Part shown: piece after piece, positions 24,303 through 36,281 of the stretch
How the letters are laid out: each line of letters opens with the position of its first letter
How positions within the stretch are numbered: position 1 is the stretch's first letter
DNA from: Rotaria sp. Silwood1
Lineage: Eukaryota; Rotifera; Eurotatoria; Philodinida; Philodinidae
Length of the DNA stretch: 64,000 nt
Assembly (NCBI GenBank): GCA_905250075.1
Contig: CAJNOP010000413.1
Location: 58,909 to 122,908 of the forward strand
Direction: 5' to 3'
Made by a program: the position numbers and the translations under genes
The notes under the pieces: model-generated
The model's database searches: none
What the model saw: only the letters and a program-made list of their open reading frames with translations
Told to the model about the DNA's origin: nothing

Positions 24303-27300
24303 ATGTTGATTAAATTGTTATTATTATTTTTATTTCTAATTGAAATATTATCTTTTATTAATTGTTCACCATGTTCATTAACTTGTATTAATCAAACAGA
24401 AACTCATATAAAATCTCCACCAATCTATATAAATGATACAATAAATGATGTATTAATATTATTTCAAATAAATTGTACTAGTAATGATAGTATTATTTAT
24501 GCAAATATATCAATTGAAATCGATAATAAACGTTCAATTGAAATAAAAACAAAATTACCATTAGATTTAATTAAATTTAATGATAAATTTCAAAATTTAA
24601 CATTTAATTTAATAATTCATGGAAATTTACTTGGTTATAGTCAATTAAAATTATATGTTAAATATTTAAATGAAATAAAACAAATATATAATTATACAAA
24701 TAATATTGAAATTGATATAGCTGTTAAAAGAAAAACAACAATTCTTGATACAATATTTACAATTATTATTATTATACTTGTTTGTATTGGAACATTTTTA
24801 ATTGGTTGTCGACTTGTTCCACAAAATCTTTATACTAATATTCGACAACCTATTCCTATACTTATTGGACTTTTAAGTCAATTTTTATGTTTACCTTTAG
24901 TAAAAGAAATTAATTAGATTTAAAATAAAAAAAAACAAAATTTATTTTATTTATTTAGTTATCATATGGTTTATGTAAAATAGCTAAACTTGATTCATCA
25001 ACATCAATTGGTTTATTATCAACAGGTTCATCACCAGGTGGTGGTGCATCAAATATGTATACAGCTATGTTTGGTGGAGATGTTGCTTTATCAGCTTCAA
25101 TGACATTTGCTAGTACTATACTTGCTTTTGGTTTGTTTCTGGTTTTTTTTTCTTTATTTTTTAATATATTATATATTCTATGTTAAAGGTACATTTCCTG
25201 TATGGATACTTTTATTGGCAAGAGAATTTATTGATACACATAATGTTCATTTTCCGTATGTTTTAATATTAATTATATTTTAAGAATATTTTCTATTTAT
25301 TTAAGATGGGAAAATATGTTTGTTACACTTATGTCTCTTGTTATACCAGCTAGTAAGAGTTTATTTTGTTTTTTTTTTATCAATAAATAAAAAAAATTAT
25401 TTTAAATATAAAAGGTTTTGGTTTATTAATTCGTTCTATAAAACCATCAGTAGCTGATCGTTTTACAAAATATCTTCGATTTTTAACAATAATATTTATA
25501 TTATATATATTAACATTTGGAGTTTATACTAATCTTTATGTATTTAAATTAATTGATTATAAAACAATTATTGTAAGTGCTATTTTACCTTATTCTGGTT
25601 TTATTATTGGATTAATAATGTCATTAATAACAAAACAAAATATTCAACGTCTTATTGCTATTTCAATTGAAAGTGGTATGTGTCTGTACTCTTTTGTTAA
25701 CATATATATATCGGCTTGTCTAAGCGTAACAATGTTACGTTTTTGACATACTATTTTCCAATTATCTCGAGAATTTTAGGAGCTAGAAAATTCGTTCAAG
25801 CACTATTCGATGCAGCTCATCATGCTATAAAAATGAATAGTTTCCGTCGATCTCTTGAGTATCTGGCAAGATTTTTTGATTGCGTAACGGAGTCACATAA
25901 AAGGATCCTTAATTTAAAGTGTTTGTCTTTAAGCTGTGATTTTCTGCGAAAGGCGCTGTCCTAACATCTTTTCTTTATGCAAAAAATACAAACGTAACGG
26001 TGTGACACAGTTTTTTGTCAACCAATGTTTGAGGTACTTAACATGGTCAGAATGATTTGATTTTTGTATGGGTTAGTCTTTTCTATGTAGCTAAGCGTTC
26101 TACGAAAGAATCAGATTGATTCATCGATATGGAAGTTCAAAAACTGAACAGCATGTGGAAATCTATATAAGAGTCTACAAGGTGTCCTCAACTACCAAAG
26201 TCAACACTAAATAGCCTATTTTGTAGAGAATGAAATTCTGCATCGAATGATATGTCTTTTGGCATTTTTTTGAAAAACTTTCTTGGTCAGAAAATTCAAA
26301 ATACGATTTTCGATAGGAAAATTTGATTTTTTTACAAAATCAAATGTCAAATTCGTAATCAGCATTAAAATTGCGTCTAGCAGCCCATTCAAATCTGTTC
26401 AATTTGAAAAAAAATTTATTCAAAACTCGCGTTACGTGGACAAGCCAATATACCTTCTCTTTACTTATCAAATTGATTGTTCAGATTTATTCATTTGCGA
26501 GTTTTTTATTTTATTTGACTCATCGTTGAGACTATTTAATTAAGATAAAAAATAATAACCTTAGTTTATTTACTTTATTCAATTTAATTTTTTTTAATTC
26601 GCATAAGATTTTATTATTCTATTTGATTATATTATTTTAACAAAAAAAAAAAAAGAATTAATTTTTTTCATATCAAGATTATCATATACCATCATCAGAA
26701 GAATTACGTCTTTTTTCAAACAAAAAAAAAAAGAAAAGTACTCATTTACCTTCTTGTTCTTTAATAATGAAGAAGAAGGGAAAAAAAAGAACGAGTCAGT
26801 CACGCATATATCCTTTGCTTTATTTTGTCCTTGTAAAAGGTTTGTATGAATCTACTTTAATAATATATTCTCAAGCAGATTTTTTTTTTAAATTGAATTT
26901 TTTTGTAGAAATCAAAATTTATGTCTCTATACTAAAAAGTTTAGACAGAAAACAGATGAACAAACAAATTTAAAAAAACAAAAAGCAAATTATGATATTA
27001 TTTCGATCATTTTTTTTATTGAATAACTAATAGAATTTAAAATATTTCTCTTTAAATTGTTATTTTATTTGTTAAAGGTTTACAAAATACAGGTGTATCA
27101 ATATTTTTTCTTCGTTTATCACTTCCTGAACCTGATCGTGATTTAGCTATTATTGTACCAATATTTGTATGTATTATAATAAATAAATAAATATTTCTAT
27201 TTAATTCTATATATGTTATATTAGGTAGCAATAGCAATTCCAATTCCACTTTTAATTATCTATATATGTATGATTATTAATCGATCTATTCAAAAACGAT

Positions 27301-27389
27301 ATGGAAATAATACATTAATAACAAATATAAATAATGAACCTGATAGATCAGATTATGAAGCAATACCTAATAGTGACAATGAGCAATAA
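24303..27389 (+). CDS. SLC10-type (sodium/bile acid) transporter, copy 1
   Basis: Seven exons: 24303-24899, 24959-25130, 25189-25255, 25306-25352, 25415-25675, 27078-27166, 27225-27389; 465 aa. A signal peptide (about residues 1-21) is followed by a lumenal domain of about 140 aa with several N-x-S/T sites, then a multi-pass SLC10 core. Family motifs are LLSTGSSPGGGASN followed by GGDVALSASMTFASTILAFG, and later SIESGLQNTG. The extra N-terminal domain resembles the SLC10A3/A5 type rather than the classic bile acid carriers, so the substrate is open. I start at ATG 24303; an upstream in-frame extension has no ATG. Intron 5 is 1.4 kb and contains a TIR element (25713-26446). Confidence 0.87.
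25713..26446. mobile_element. TIR element inside transporter intron 5
   Basis: 734 bp starting GGCTTGTCTAAGCGTAAC and ending with the inverse of GGCTTGTCCACGTAACGC. The body has higher GC than the host intron and no recognisable transposase. The target-site duplication is unclear because both flanks are TA-rich. The host intron would be an ordinary length without it. Confidence 0.65.
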
Positions 27390-27512
27390 AAAACAAACAT
27401 TTATCATTATTTTGTTTTTCCTCTATGTAGAATCTCTTGATAGATATATCTTAGAAATAAAAACCTTTTTTTTTCTTGTTTTTTATCTTTCAGATGTGTT
27501 TTTTTTGAATAA

Positions 27513-29513
27513 ATGAAGAGACAAAATATCTATTCTTTTATTTTATTATTAAATATTGGTTTAAATCTCAGTTGTAATATTGAATTTGATAAAGTTGATA
27601 AATTAAATATATATCGTGATGTATATGAACGAAATATATTTAATATAAGTGGTCAACTTAAATATTGTCCATCATCAATAATTGTACGAAATATTTCTCT
27701 ATTAAATCCATTACTTAAACGTTTAAGTATTATTAATTTAACTTATTTTATTGAAACACATCATATTAATATAACAGCATTTGCCAGATTAATTGGTTTT
27801 GCACCATTAACAATTCAACTTTATTTACAAAATCAAACTGATTATAGGTAAATTTATTTGTTTTTTGTTTTATCATAATCAATATTGAAAAAAATAAAAT
27901 AAAAAACTAGATCAATTGAATATTCAATAAATAATGGTACCTTTGAACAAATAAAATGTTCAAAATCATCATTAAATCATAATGAAATTGTTGAAAATTG
28001 TCAAATGCTTAAATATGAAAATGGATATTATATATTAAGACAAACAATAAATATAGCTGTAAAACGACATCAAACAATAATTGATTTCTTATTTACATCT
28101 GTTGTTATGTTTCTTGTTACTACTGGAATATTATGTATTGGATGTGGTTTAGAAATTGAACAATTAATTAAAAATATTCGACAACCATTACCTTTAATTG
28201 TTGGTCTTATATGTCAAATTATTTATTTACCATTATTATCATTTATTATTAAAAAAATATTTCAATTAGATAATTCAACAAGTTTAGGTTTACTTTCAAC
28301 AGCATCAAGTCCTGGTAAGATTATTTTATTTATAGATTTAATTTTACTTTTTTAAACAAGAATAAAATGAAATTCTTTATGCATGTTCTCTATGATAATA
28401 ATATTTATCTATTTTTTGATAAATTTCTTTCTGATCATATTGTAATTTTTAATATTCTAAAAATAATATTGATCAATTAATATACTCGCTAATGTTTCGT
28501 TAAACAAAATTCTAATCATTCTATTAAATATTTGTTAAATAAAATAAATTGATTAATTTAATTTATTGTGTTCTATATCGATTTATTCTAATAAATATAA
28601 GTATAATTGATGTTAAAATATATTTGTTAAGGTGGTGGTTCATCAAATATATATACAGCATTACTTTCTGGTGATGTTGATTTATCAGTAACATTAACAT
28701 TTATGTCAACAACATTTGCATTTGGTACATTTCCATTTTGGGTATGGATACTTGGAAAAAATTATATAGATTTTAAACAAGTTAAATTTCCATGGTGGAA
28801 TATGTTTATTTCATTAATATCATTATGTATTCCAGCATTAACTGGACTTTTACTTCGACGTTATCGACCAGTTTTAGCTCATCGTATTGGAAGATTTCTT
28901 AATCCTATTGCTATTGGTAAACAATTTTTAAATCTATATTAAAACAAAAATATTTTCTTCTTTCAATTAAGGTTATCTGGTATTTATTCTTACATTTGGA
29001 GGTAAATATAATATAAAAACACACACAAGATAATAATGTAGTATAATTTATTTTCTAGTTTATATAAATATGTATATATTTCATATAATCGATTTAAAAT
29101 CCATAATAGCTTGTTGTTTTTTACCATGGTTTGGTTTTATAGGTGGTTCAATTGTATCATTAATATTAATAAGAGATAAAAAGAAAATCATAGCTATTTG
29201 TATTGAAACAGGTGTTCAAAATACAGGTGTAGCTATTGTTTTTCTTCGTTTAACATTTCCACAACCTGAATCTGATGTTGCATTAGCAAATCCAATACTT
29301 GTTTCAATGGCTATACCAATACCATTTCTTATTTTATTTATTACAAGATCAATTATGAAAAAATTTCTTTTTTGTCGAAAATTTTTACCACAAAACAATG
29401 AAAATAATATTGAAAATGAAAAACCAGAAAAAAATCTTATTAAACAATTATTAAATGAAACAAATAATGAAGAAAAACAACAACAAGAACAACAAATTGG
29501 TCAGATAAATTAA
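27513..29513 (+). CDS. SLC10-type transporter, copy 2 (tandem paralogue)
   Basis: Five exons: 27513-27847, 27911-28314, 28632-28916, 28972-29001, 29059-29513; 502 aa. It starts 124 bp after copy 1 and has the same architecture: signal peptide, glycosylation-rich extracellular domain, then the SLC10 core with LLSTASSPGGGSSNIYTA, SGDVDLSVTLTF, TFAFGTFPFW and CIETGVQNTGVAIVFLRL. The C-terminus is a hydrophilic Asn/Glu/Gln-rich tail absent from copy 1. Intron positions differ from those of copy 1 throughout. Intron 2 (28315-28631) is the longest. The 30-nt exon 4 fits in frame between two phase-1 introns. The substrate is unknown. Confidence 0.87.
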
Positions 29514-29760
29514 ATTTATTTCATAAACAATCACTCAAACGCTTTGTTCTTTTTTTTTATACACAATTATTAGCTTTTTTTCAATGTATTAAACCAATTC
29601 TATTTCATTTATTTCCGCTGAACTTGATACTAATATTCATATTAAATATTTCAATCACAAAAAAAAAAACTGAAGGCACAATAATTGATAAAAAGTTGAG
29701 AGAAATTCAAAACAAAAAAAAAAAAATAGACTTTACAATGCATTGATAAAAATGTTCATA

Positions 29761-32700
29761 TTATGGTGGACTCGTAACAAGACCGGCTACACCTCGACCT
29801 AATTGTTGACCAGCAACTGTACTTTCTAAAGGTTTAAAACCAATTTCTTCAATTGGAATACCAAATTGTCGTAATTTAGCTTCATATGTTCGTAATATAT
29901 CATTATGAGCTTTACAAACACGAGCCAATTCATATTGTAAATCACGAATCTATTTGTACAAAAAAAAAACACAATTTTTCTTTTTGAGAATATATCTAAC
30001 AAACGGAAATAATTTCCATAGATATTGATGATCTTTTTCTTTTTTTATATAAATAGTCAATCGATCTAGAACATCTTATTATATCAGTCTTTTATTTAAC
30101 AGTCAAATAAATGCGTTAATGAAGTTTATCATTTATTATAATAAGACTTTATTCATATATGGCGAGATAGATATTCATACTTGAATATTGATTTAAGATG
30201 ATATAGTTTTTGAGAAAAAAAAAAATAACTGATGTTTGGTATTTAGATGACTATTTGATGATTCACATAATTTTATTTCTTGGTGTGAGTTATATTAGGA
30301 GTTTTTTTTTTGTTGCATACTGAAAAATTCAATTAATAAATCAATCTATCAAATGACACATCCAATATGAATGTGATGGTCTATTTTTCTTAAACTTAAA
30401 TATCTAATTAAACAAGAAATTGATCTGAAAAATCTAATTAAAAATTTTATTAGAAGTTTCAATTATTCACTGAGTAAATTTCATATAGTTAACATCAATA
30501 TATGATAAACTAAAAAAAAAATTCTCTCTTGATGTTTTTCTATCGAGATACGAAATAAACAAAACTAATTTTTCTCTTATTTATTCTATAAATATTAGTT
30601 TTATGCTTTTTGCAAAGTACATACATATCTTTATAGAAAACAAAAATCTGAAGAAAGTATTATTTATTCAATCATTCTAGATAATACAAACAGAATTATA
30701 ATTGACGCTCAGACGAACTAAAAAACTTAGTTTTTTTTCTCAAAAAAAAGTCTAAAACATTTTTATCTTTAAAAAATAGTTTTTCTAGTAATTTAATATA
30801 GTTCAAAGGTATAGAGTTGGTTTTTTTGTTCTCAGAATTACGAGTCGACAAGCTCAGCTCAGTTCCGCTCAAAGGAACTGTTAGAACAGCTCTTTTGAGC
30901 TGAGCTGAACTGGTGAACCGGTTCGTTTGAGCTGTGAGCTATGCTCCCAAAACAGAACACTTTTGTTCTTTTATGGGAATTGTTTCCCGAAAACGGAACA
31001 AAAGTGTTCTGTTTTGGGAACACAGCTCACAGCTCAAATGAACCTGTTCAGCCCAGCTCAAAAGAGCTGTTTTAACAGTTCCTCTGAGCGGAACTGAGCT
31101 GAGCTTGTCGACCCCTACTCAGAAAAGTTTATAGGAATGTTTAGAATAATAAAAAAAAACTGTCTTACCAATGTTTTTTTGCATCGAGTACTTCCTTAAA
31201 TAAATGAATAAAAATAAAGTAAAAAAAAAAAAACCAAGAGAGAAAAACTAACTTCAAGTTTTCTTGTAACAACCGAAAGTGAAGCTGGATCAAGATTTGA
31301 TGCTGAAAGAACTTCATTAAGTTGAGCTTCTTTCTTTTCCAAACTATCAGCTAATGTATTTAATTTTTTTTCTAATAATAAATTCTTTAAACTACTCTTT
31401 TGTTGTACTTCATTAATAGCTTTTATAAATTTATTATAAAGATCATCACGTTCTTTTTGAATCTAAAAAAAACAATAAACAAAACGATAAAAAAAAAATA
31501 TATTGACATACAATTTCAAATTTTTGTAATAAAACTTCATATTCCCATTTAGAATTTTTAAAATCAATTTCACTATTTTTCAATTGAATTTTTTTACTCT
31601 AAATATAATAATACAAAAAATTTGATGTTTTTTCTTCGAGAAAAAAAAAATACTTCATATAAACTTTTAATTTTATCATAATTTTCAGCTCTTCGTCTTA
31701 ATTCTTCCATTTCTTTTTTTGCAGCTTCAAGTGGTTCACGCATTTTTCGATTTTCATTTTCAAGTTCAATCATACGTTTTTCTAAACGTTCTTCTTCTTG
31801 TTTTTTCTTTTCAATTTCATTCTTAACAAAAAAAATAAATAAATAAAGTAAAAAGAAAAGATATTATATAAATGATTATTAACTTTAAGTGTATTAATTA
31901 AATTAAGATTATTTAATGTAATATCATTATAATAATTTTTAATATCACTAAATGCTTTTTCATGATTACGTAAAAGATCATTTATTTGTTGATTTTTTCT
32001 TTCTTCAATTTCATGTATTTCAGTTTTACGACGTAATTCCATTTCTTCTCGAAGATCATATAATTTTTTTTCATATTTTTCTTCTATTTCTCGAGATTGT
32101 CGAAGAAAATCATCACGTAATTTCGATACATATGATTCATTTGTCTATTTATATATAATATGAAAAATAACTAAATAAATAAAATTGTTAAAAAAAAAAA
32201 CCTTTTTTAAATTTCGTATAACTTCTTGTTGAGCTAATTCTTGATCTTTCATTTGTACTTTAAGTTCTCGTTTTTCTTTCCACATTGTATTTTCTGAATC
32301 ATTATGACCTTCTTGAGCAACTTTTAATTCAGCTATTGTTTCAGCTTTTAATTCAGCTATATTATTTTGTTGTTCATAAAGTAAATGTTTTACTTTTTGT
32401 TTGTAAACCTAGTTTTACATACAAAGCAAAATTTCAATTATTCAATCTCATTTATTTATATTTAAAACATACTTTTATTTCTGCTTGATGTTGTTCTTCA
32501 GCATCTTCTAATTCACGATCTTTATTTCGTAATTCAGCTTTTTTTTCTTCAAGTTGTCGTTTTGTTATTTCCCAAAAAGTACTTATACGATCACGTTCAA
32601 GTTGAAAATAATTTCGTTCTTCACGTTCACGATCTAATTCTTCACGAATACGACCTAAATGTTCTTCTAATTCTTCTTTTGTCATCTATATTTATATATA

Positions 32701-32873
32701 TATAGGTGTGTGAATATTAAATATAAATATTTTATAAATAAACCTCAGCAGCTGGACGACCATCAATAATGGTCGGTGCTTTTGGAGATTTCTTTTTCTT
32801 GCCACCTTTCTTTGGAGCCTAAAACAAAAGTATTTAGAATATTTTTAATATAATTTAATTGAAAACTTACCAT
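29761..32873 (-). CDS. DRC4: Dynein regulatory complex subunit 4 (GAS8)
   Basis: Ten exons on minus: 32871-32873 (ATG alone), 32744-32818, 32473-32685, 32202-32408, 31884-32144, 31654-31821, 31512-31598, 31253-31462, 31169-31194 and 29761-29949. The product is an almost wholly coiled-coil protein of the axonemal nexin-dynein link, needed for ciliary motility. Near-diagnostic segments are [59 protein letters not shown] and [20 protein letters not shown]. Exon 9 is 26 nt as assembled, which breaks the frame; one extra A in its A7 run (T7 at 31174-31180) restores it and gives 479 aa, against 478 as I recall for the human protein. The 1.2-kb last intron holds a palindromic MITE (30839-31117). Confidence 0.92.
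30839..31117. mobile_element. Near-perfect palindromic hAT-like MITE
   Basis: 279 bp that folds back on itself almost end to end, with arms built of AGCTCAGCTCAGTTC and GAGCTGTGAGCT motifs. Termini read TACGAGTCGAC and, inverted, TAGGGGTCGAC. Flanks are CTCAGAAT (30831-30838) and CTCAGAAA (31118-31125), an 8-bp duplication with one mismatch, typical of hAT. It sits in the last intron of DRC4. Confidence 0.85.
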
Positions 32874-33627
32874 AGATTAAACTTGAAGAAGAAATAGAAA
32901 TTGTTAAAATAATTGAATTGACATAATGTTAAATAAATGATTGATAATTATTATTGGTTGATAAGCAACAACCTCTTTAATATTGTTTTTTATTATAGAG
33001 GTCGTTAGAGATCATTGATAAATAATTGGTTTGAATTACATCAACTTATTCCACATACGTCAACAGAAACAAACGAATTAGTTTTTTCTACTCATTTTTA
33101 TCTTTAAAAAAAAAAAAAAGGTTTGTCATTGTTAATGATGATTCTTTTCTTCTATAATATAGATAATCAAGAACTAAATGAGTTATTTTCATTTTTATAT
33201 GAGTTATTATTTGATTTGAAAAATTCTATTCGTATTAGTTGATTTTTTATTGTTATTGAGTTAATGTTGTTCGATCATCTATTCTTAATATAGATAATAT
33301 TTCATTTTGTTTTTTTCGATGTTAAATCAATCAGTAAGTTAGTTATTGAAATTATTTATATTAACACTTGACATATTTATATGTGTCAAGATAAAGTAGA
33401 TAACAATTAAGATATGATCATTTCTCTCGACATTCTTCTTCAATAATAAATTTATCTTTTGTAAGTCGATATCAATAAGAATAAATTCTATATTTGACTT
33501 GTTTATACATTATAATATATTTGTTGTTGTTGTTTAACAAAACAAAAATAAACTTTTTTTTTTTGTTTTTTGTTCATATAAATAATTATTTTAATTTTTA
33601 GATAAACGAAAAGTGTAAAAACTCAAA
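32874..33627. other. Shared upstream region of DRC4 and GSKIP
   Basis: About 750 bp of AT-rich DNA between two divergent genes. A T-rich stretch ends in AG at 33600-33601, 26 nt before the GSKIP start codon, a likely 5'UTR-intron or trans-splice acceptor. Nothing else is recognised. Confidence 0.4.
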
Positions 33628-34041
33628 ATGAATGTTCGAGCAGGTGAACAAGGTGATTTTCTAGCTGAAGGACAATTAGCAATAAATGATGTTGGTGATG
33701 GAATTGTTGCTAAAAAAGAATTATCAAAACGTCTTAATAATAAAAATAATATGTCAATAGCTTATATTAATATTAAAACAAAATCTAATAAAGAATATTG
33801 TATTGAATTATCACAAAAAGGTTATCAAATAGTTGGTTATCATTTTGATCATAATAATCAACCATCAAATATTTATTATGAATCATTACAAGCACTTTTA
33901 ACTAATGAATCACAATCTTATGTTGATAATTTTGCTCATAGTTTACAAGAAAAACTTTTTCAAACACAACATCAATTAGAACAATATCAAGATAATGATG
34001 ATGATGATGATGACAATTCTAATACTTATAAAAGAAATTAA
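33628..34041 (+). CDS. GSKIP: GSK3-beta interaction protein-like (GSKIP)
   Basis: A single uninterrupted exon of 137 aa, the family length (human about 139 aa). The core matches GSKIP: an AYINIKTKSNKEYCIELS strand region, GYQIVGYHFD, YYESLQALL and a C-terminal helix YVDNFAHSLQEKL. In vertebrates GSKIP binds GSK3-beta and the PKA regulatory subunit, anchoring both kinases. This domain also occurs in the CLU protein family, but the short length favours GSKIP. A low-complexity Asp run (about residues 124-129) follows the domain. The start is the first ATG after a T-rich acceptor at 33601. Divergent from DRC4. Confidence 0.85.
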   Translation: MNVRAGEQGDFLAEGQLAINDVGDGIVAKKELSKRLNNKNNMSIAYINIKTKSNKEYCIELSQKGYQIVGYHFDHNNQPSNIYYESLQALLTNESQSYVDNFAHSLQEKLFQTQHQLEQYQDNDDDDDDNSNTYKRN

Positions 34042-34107
34042 TAATCAAAAAACACAACATTCCTTTATCCTTCTTTCTTTTTTTTGTGTCATGTACATCT
34101 TATTATA

Positions 34108-34838
34108 CAGTGCACGTCAAAAGTTTCACACAACTTTTTTTTTGTTTTGATTGACATTTCAAAATATAAATTTAAATTTCTTTTTACCTTCGGATAGCGA
34201 AGCTTGAGTATTAATAATTCTTGAATCAAAAACATACGAAGAAAAACAAATTTCAATACTACAAAAAAAAACCCTACCCAATAAAAGACAAAATGGTATG
34301 ATTATTATCAGTTATAGAAGTTTTACTAAAGTTGAGTAAGACTTTGTTTGATATTTTTATATGTAATCGAGAGGTCTCGATGAGCTTTACAAAACTGTTT
34401 TTTAGAACTATTTTCTGAGAGAAAAATTTGTAATAAAATTATGATTTTTACCCTTTTATAGTATAAAAAAGATTCTTAACTTTTCATATAGAACAAAGGA
34501 AGCATGCAATTATTTTCTAATCTTTTTTGTCTCAGAAGAGAATTCTAAAAAAAATTTTAATATAAACAGTTTCGTAGAGTTTATCGAGACCTATCAATTC
34601 AAATAAAAAATTATTCGATTTTCACATTACTAGAATCTTACTCAAACTCATAACAATCATACTATTTTGTCTTTTTTTTTTGGATAGTTTTTCTTCGTAT
34701 GTTTTCGATTCAAAAGTTATTAATTTGAAAAATATGCATCAAGCTTCGCTATCCGAAAGTAAAAAGAAATTTATATTTATATTTTGAAATGTCAATCAAA
34801 ACAAAAAAAGTAGTGCGAAGACTTTTGACGTCTAACAG
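34108..34838. mobile_element. Long-TIR Tc1/mariner-like foldback element
   Basis: Arms of roughly 300 bp in inverted orientation. The left end is TA-CAGTGCACGTCAAAAG; the right end has the inverse of GACGTCAAAAGT with extra divergence at the tip. Shared internal blocks include TTCGGATAGCGAAGCTTGA and, inverted, TCAAGCTTCGCTATCCGAA. No transposase is seen. It occupies almost all the space between GSKIP and the acetyltransferase-like gene. Confidence 0.75.
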
Positions 34839-34901
34839 AATACAAATAAAATTCATGGATTATTTATTTCTTAGCTTATTTATTTAAAATAATATTTCTA
34901 G

Positions 34902-36281
34902 ATGAATGATCATCGAATAATATCTCCTATTGAAATGTATTCAGTTGCACGTCATAATACAAATTATTATAAAAGTGTTGTTTTTTATATTCGATTTGAA
35001 ATATTGGAATATTCTATTTCTGAATGGTTAACATCTATTGAAAAATGTTTACGTTTAACAATAAATGCACAACCACGATTACGTTTACAAGTTGATCTTT
35101 CAAGAAAAGAACCATTTTTTATTATATTACCAATGAATATATTTGATTGTTTACCTATTCAAATAATTCAAAGAACTAATCATAATGATTATGATGATAA
35201 ACAAGATATTTTTTTAAATCAAATTATAGAAAATGAAACAAACATTGGTTTTCATTATAATACATATTTACCTTTATGGCGTATTATTATTCTTATTTCA
35301 CATTATAGTAATACATTTGATATTATTATGACATTTAATCATGCTATTGCTGATGGTATATCAGGTATGGCTTTTTTTACAACTTTTATTGAATATTTAT
35401 CAAATAAATCATCTATGATATATACATTGAATAATGATCGACCATTACATGAAATAATTCCATATAAATTACCTAAATATTCTTCACTCATATTACAAAT
35501 AATTGAAAAAATTCTTTTACCAAATATTCTTAGTAAATATTTTTTTTCTAAAACATATTGGACAGGAAATATTCAAAAAAATGAAAATAATTTATTATTT
35601 AAAACACATTTAGTATCATTTAAATTATCAAATGAAATTCTTGATTTATTACATAAAAAATGTCAATTAGAAAAAACAACAATACATACAGCAATATTAT
35701 CATCATTATTATTATCAATAATAGAAATAATTGATAAAAAAAATCTTGAATTTTCTTGTAGTACAGCGATTAATCTTCGTCAATATTGTCAACCAATAAT
35801 ATCAAATAAACAAATGGGAGTTTTTATTTCAGCTGCAAATACTTATCATTATATACCATATAGAGAATATTTATTAGATTTATTTTGGCCATTATCTCGT
35901 CAAATAAAAGAACAAATAAATCAAGAAATCCAACATTCTGTTATACCATTAATTCATTCATTAAAATTTATACATAATTGGAATCAATTTTTAATTGATC
36001 AACGTAAAACATTACCAAATGGATATCAACATAGTGTTGAAATATCAAATTTACTTCGATGGTCATTTAAAACAAATAATACATCATTAAAAATACTTTA
36101 TGGTGGTTTTACACAATCAGCTAATATTATTGGAAATGTTTTTCTTCTTAGTGTTGTTACTATTAATGATATTTTAAATGTTTATATTTCATTTCATGAA
36201 GAAAATTTTCAAAATATTCAACAAGTTAATTTTATCAAAGATAGAATGAAACAGATTTTAAATCAAGTTATTTATTTATAA
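34902..36281 (+). CDS. Alcohol acetyltransferase-like acyltransferase (condensation superfamily)
   Basis: An intronless frame of 459 aa. The N-terminus (PIEMYSVARHNTNYYKSVVF) resembles fungal alcohol O-acetyltransferases. The active-site motif HxxxDG is intact as HAIADG (His147, Asp151, Gly152), as in the wider condensation/BAHD/CoA-dependent acyltransferase fold, where His is the general base. Such enzymes move an acyl group from CoA or a carrier to an alcohol or amine; the substrate here is unknown. There is no signal peptide. The ATG follows directly after a T-rich AG (34900-34901), suggesting a trans-splice acceptor. Codon use is as AT-rich as its neighbours. Being intronless and of microbial type, it is a candidate for horizontal acquisition. 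Confidence 0.8.
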   Translation: MNDHRIISPIEMYSVARHNTNYYKSVVFYIRFEILEYSISEWLTSIEKCLRLTINAQPRLRLQVDLSRKEPFFIILPMNIFDCLPIQIIQRTNHNDYDDKQDIFLNQIIENETNIGFHYNTYLPLWRIIILISHYSNTFDIIMTFNHAIADGISGMAFFTTFIEYLSNKSSMIYTLNNDRPLHEIIPYKLPKYSSLILQIIEKILLPNILSKYFFSKTYWTGNIQKNENNLLFKTHLVSFKLSNEILDLLHKKCQLEKTTIHTAILSSLLLSIIEIIDKKNLEFSCSTAINLRQYCQPIISNKQMGVFISAANTYHYIPYREYLLDLFWPLSRQIKEQINQEIQHSVIPLIHSLKFIHNWNQFLIDQRKTLPNGYQHSVEISNLLRWSFKTNNTSLKILYGGFTQSANIIGNVFLLSVVTINDILNVYISFHEENFQNIQQVNFIKDRMKQILNQVIYL

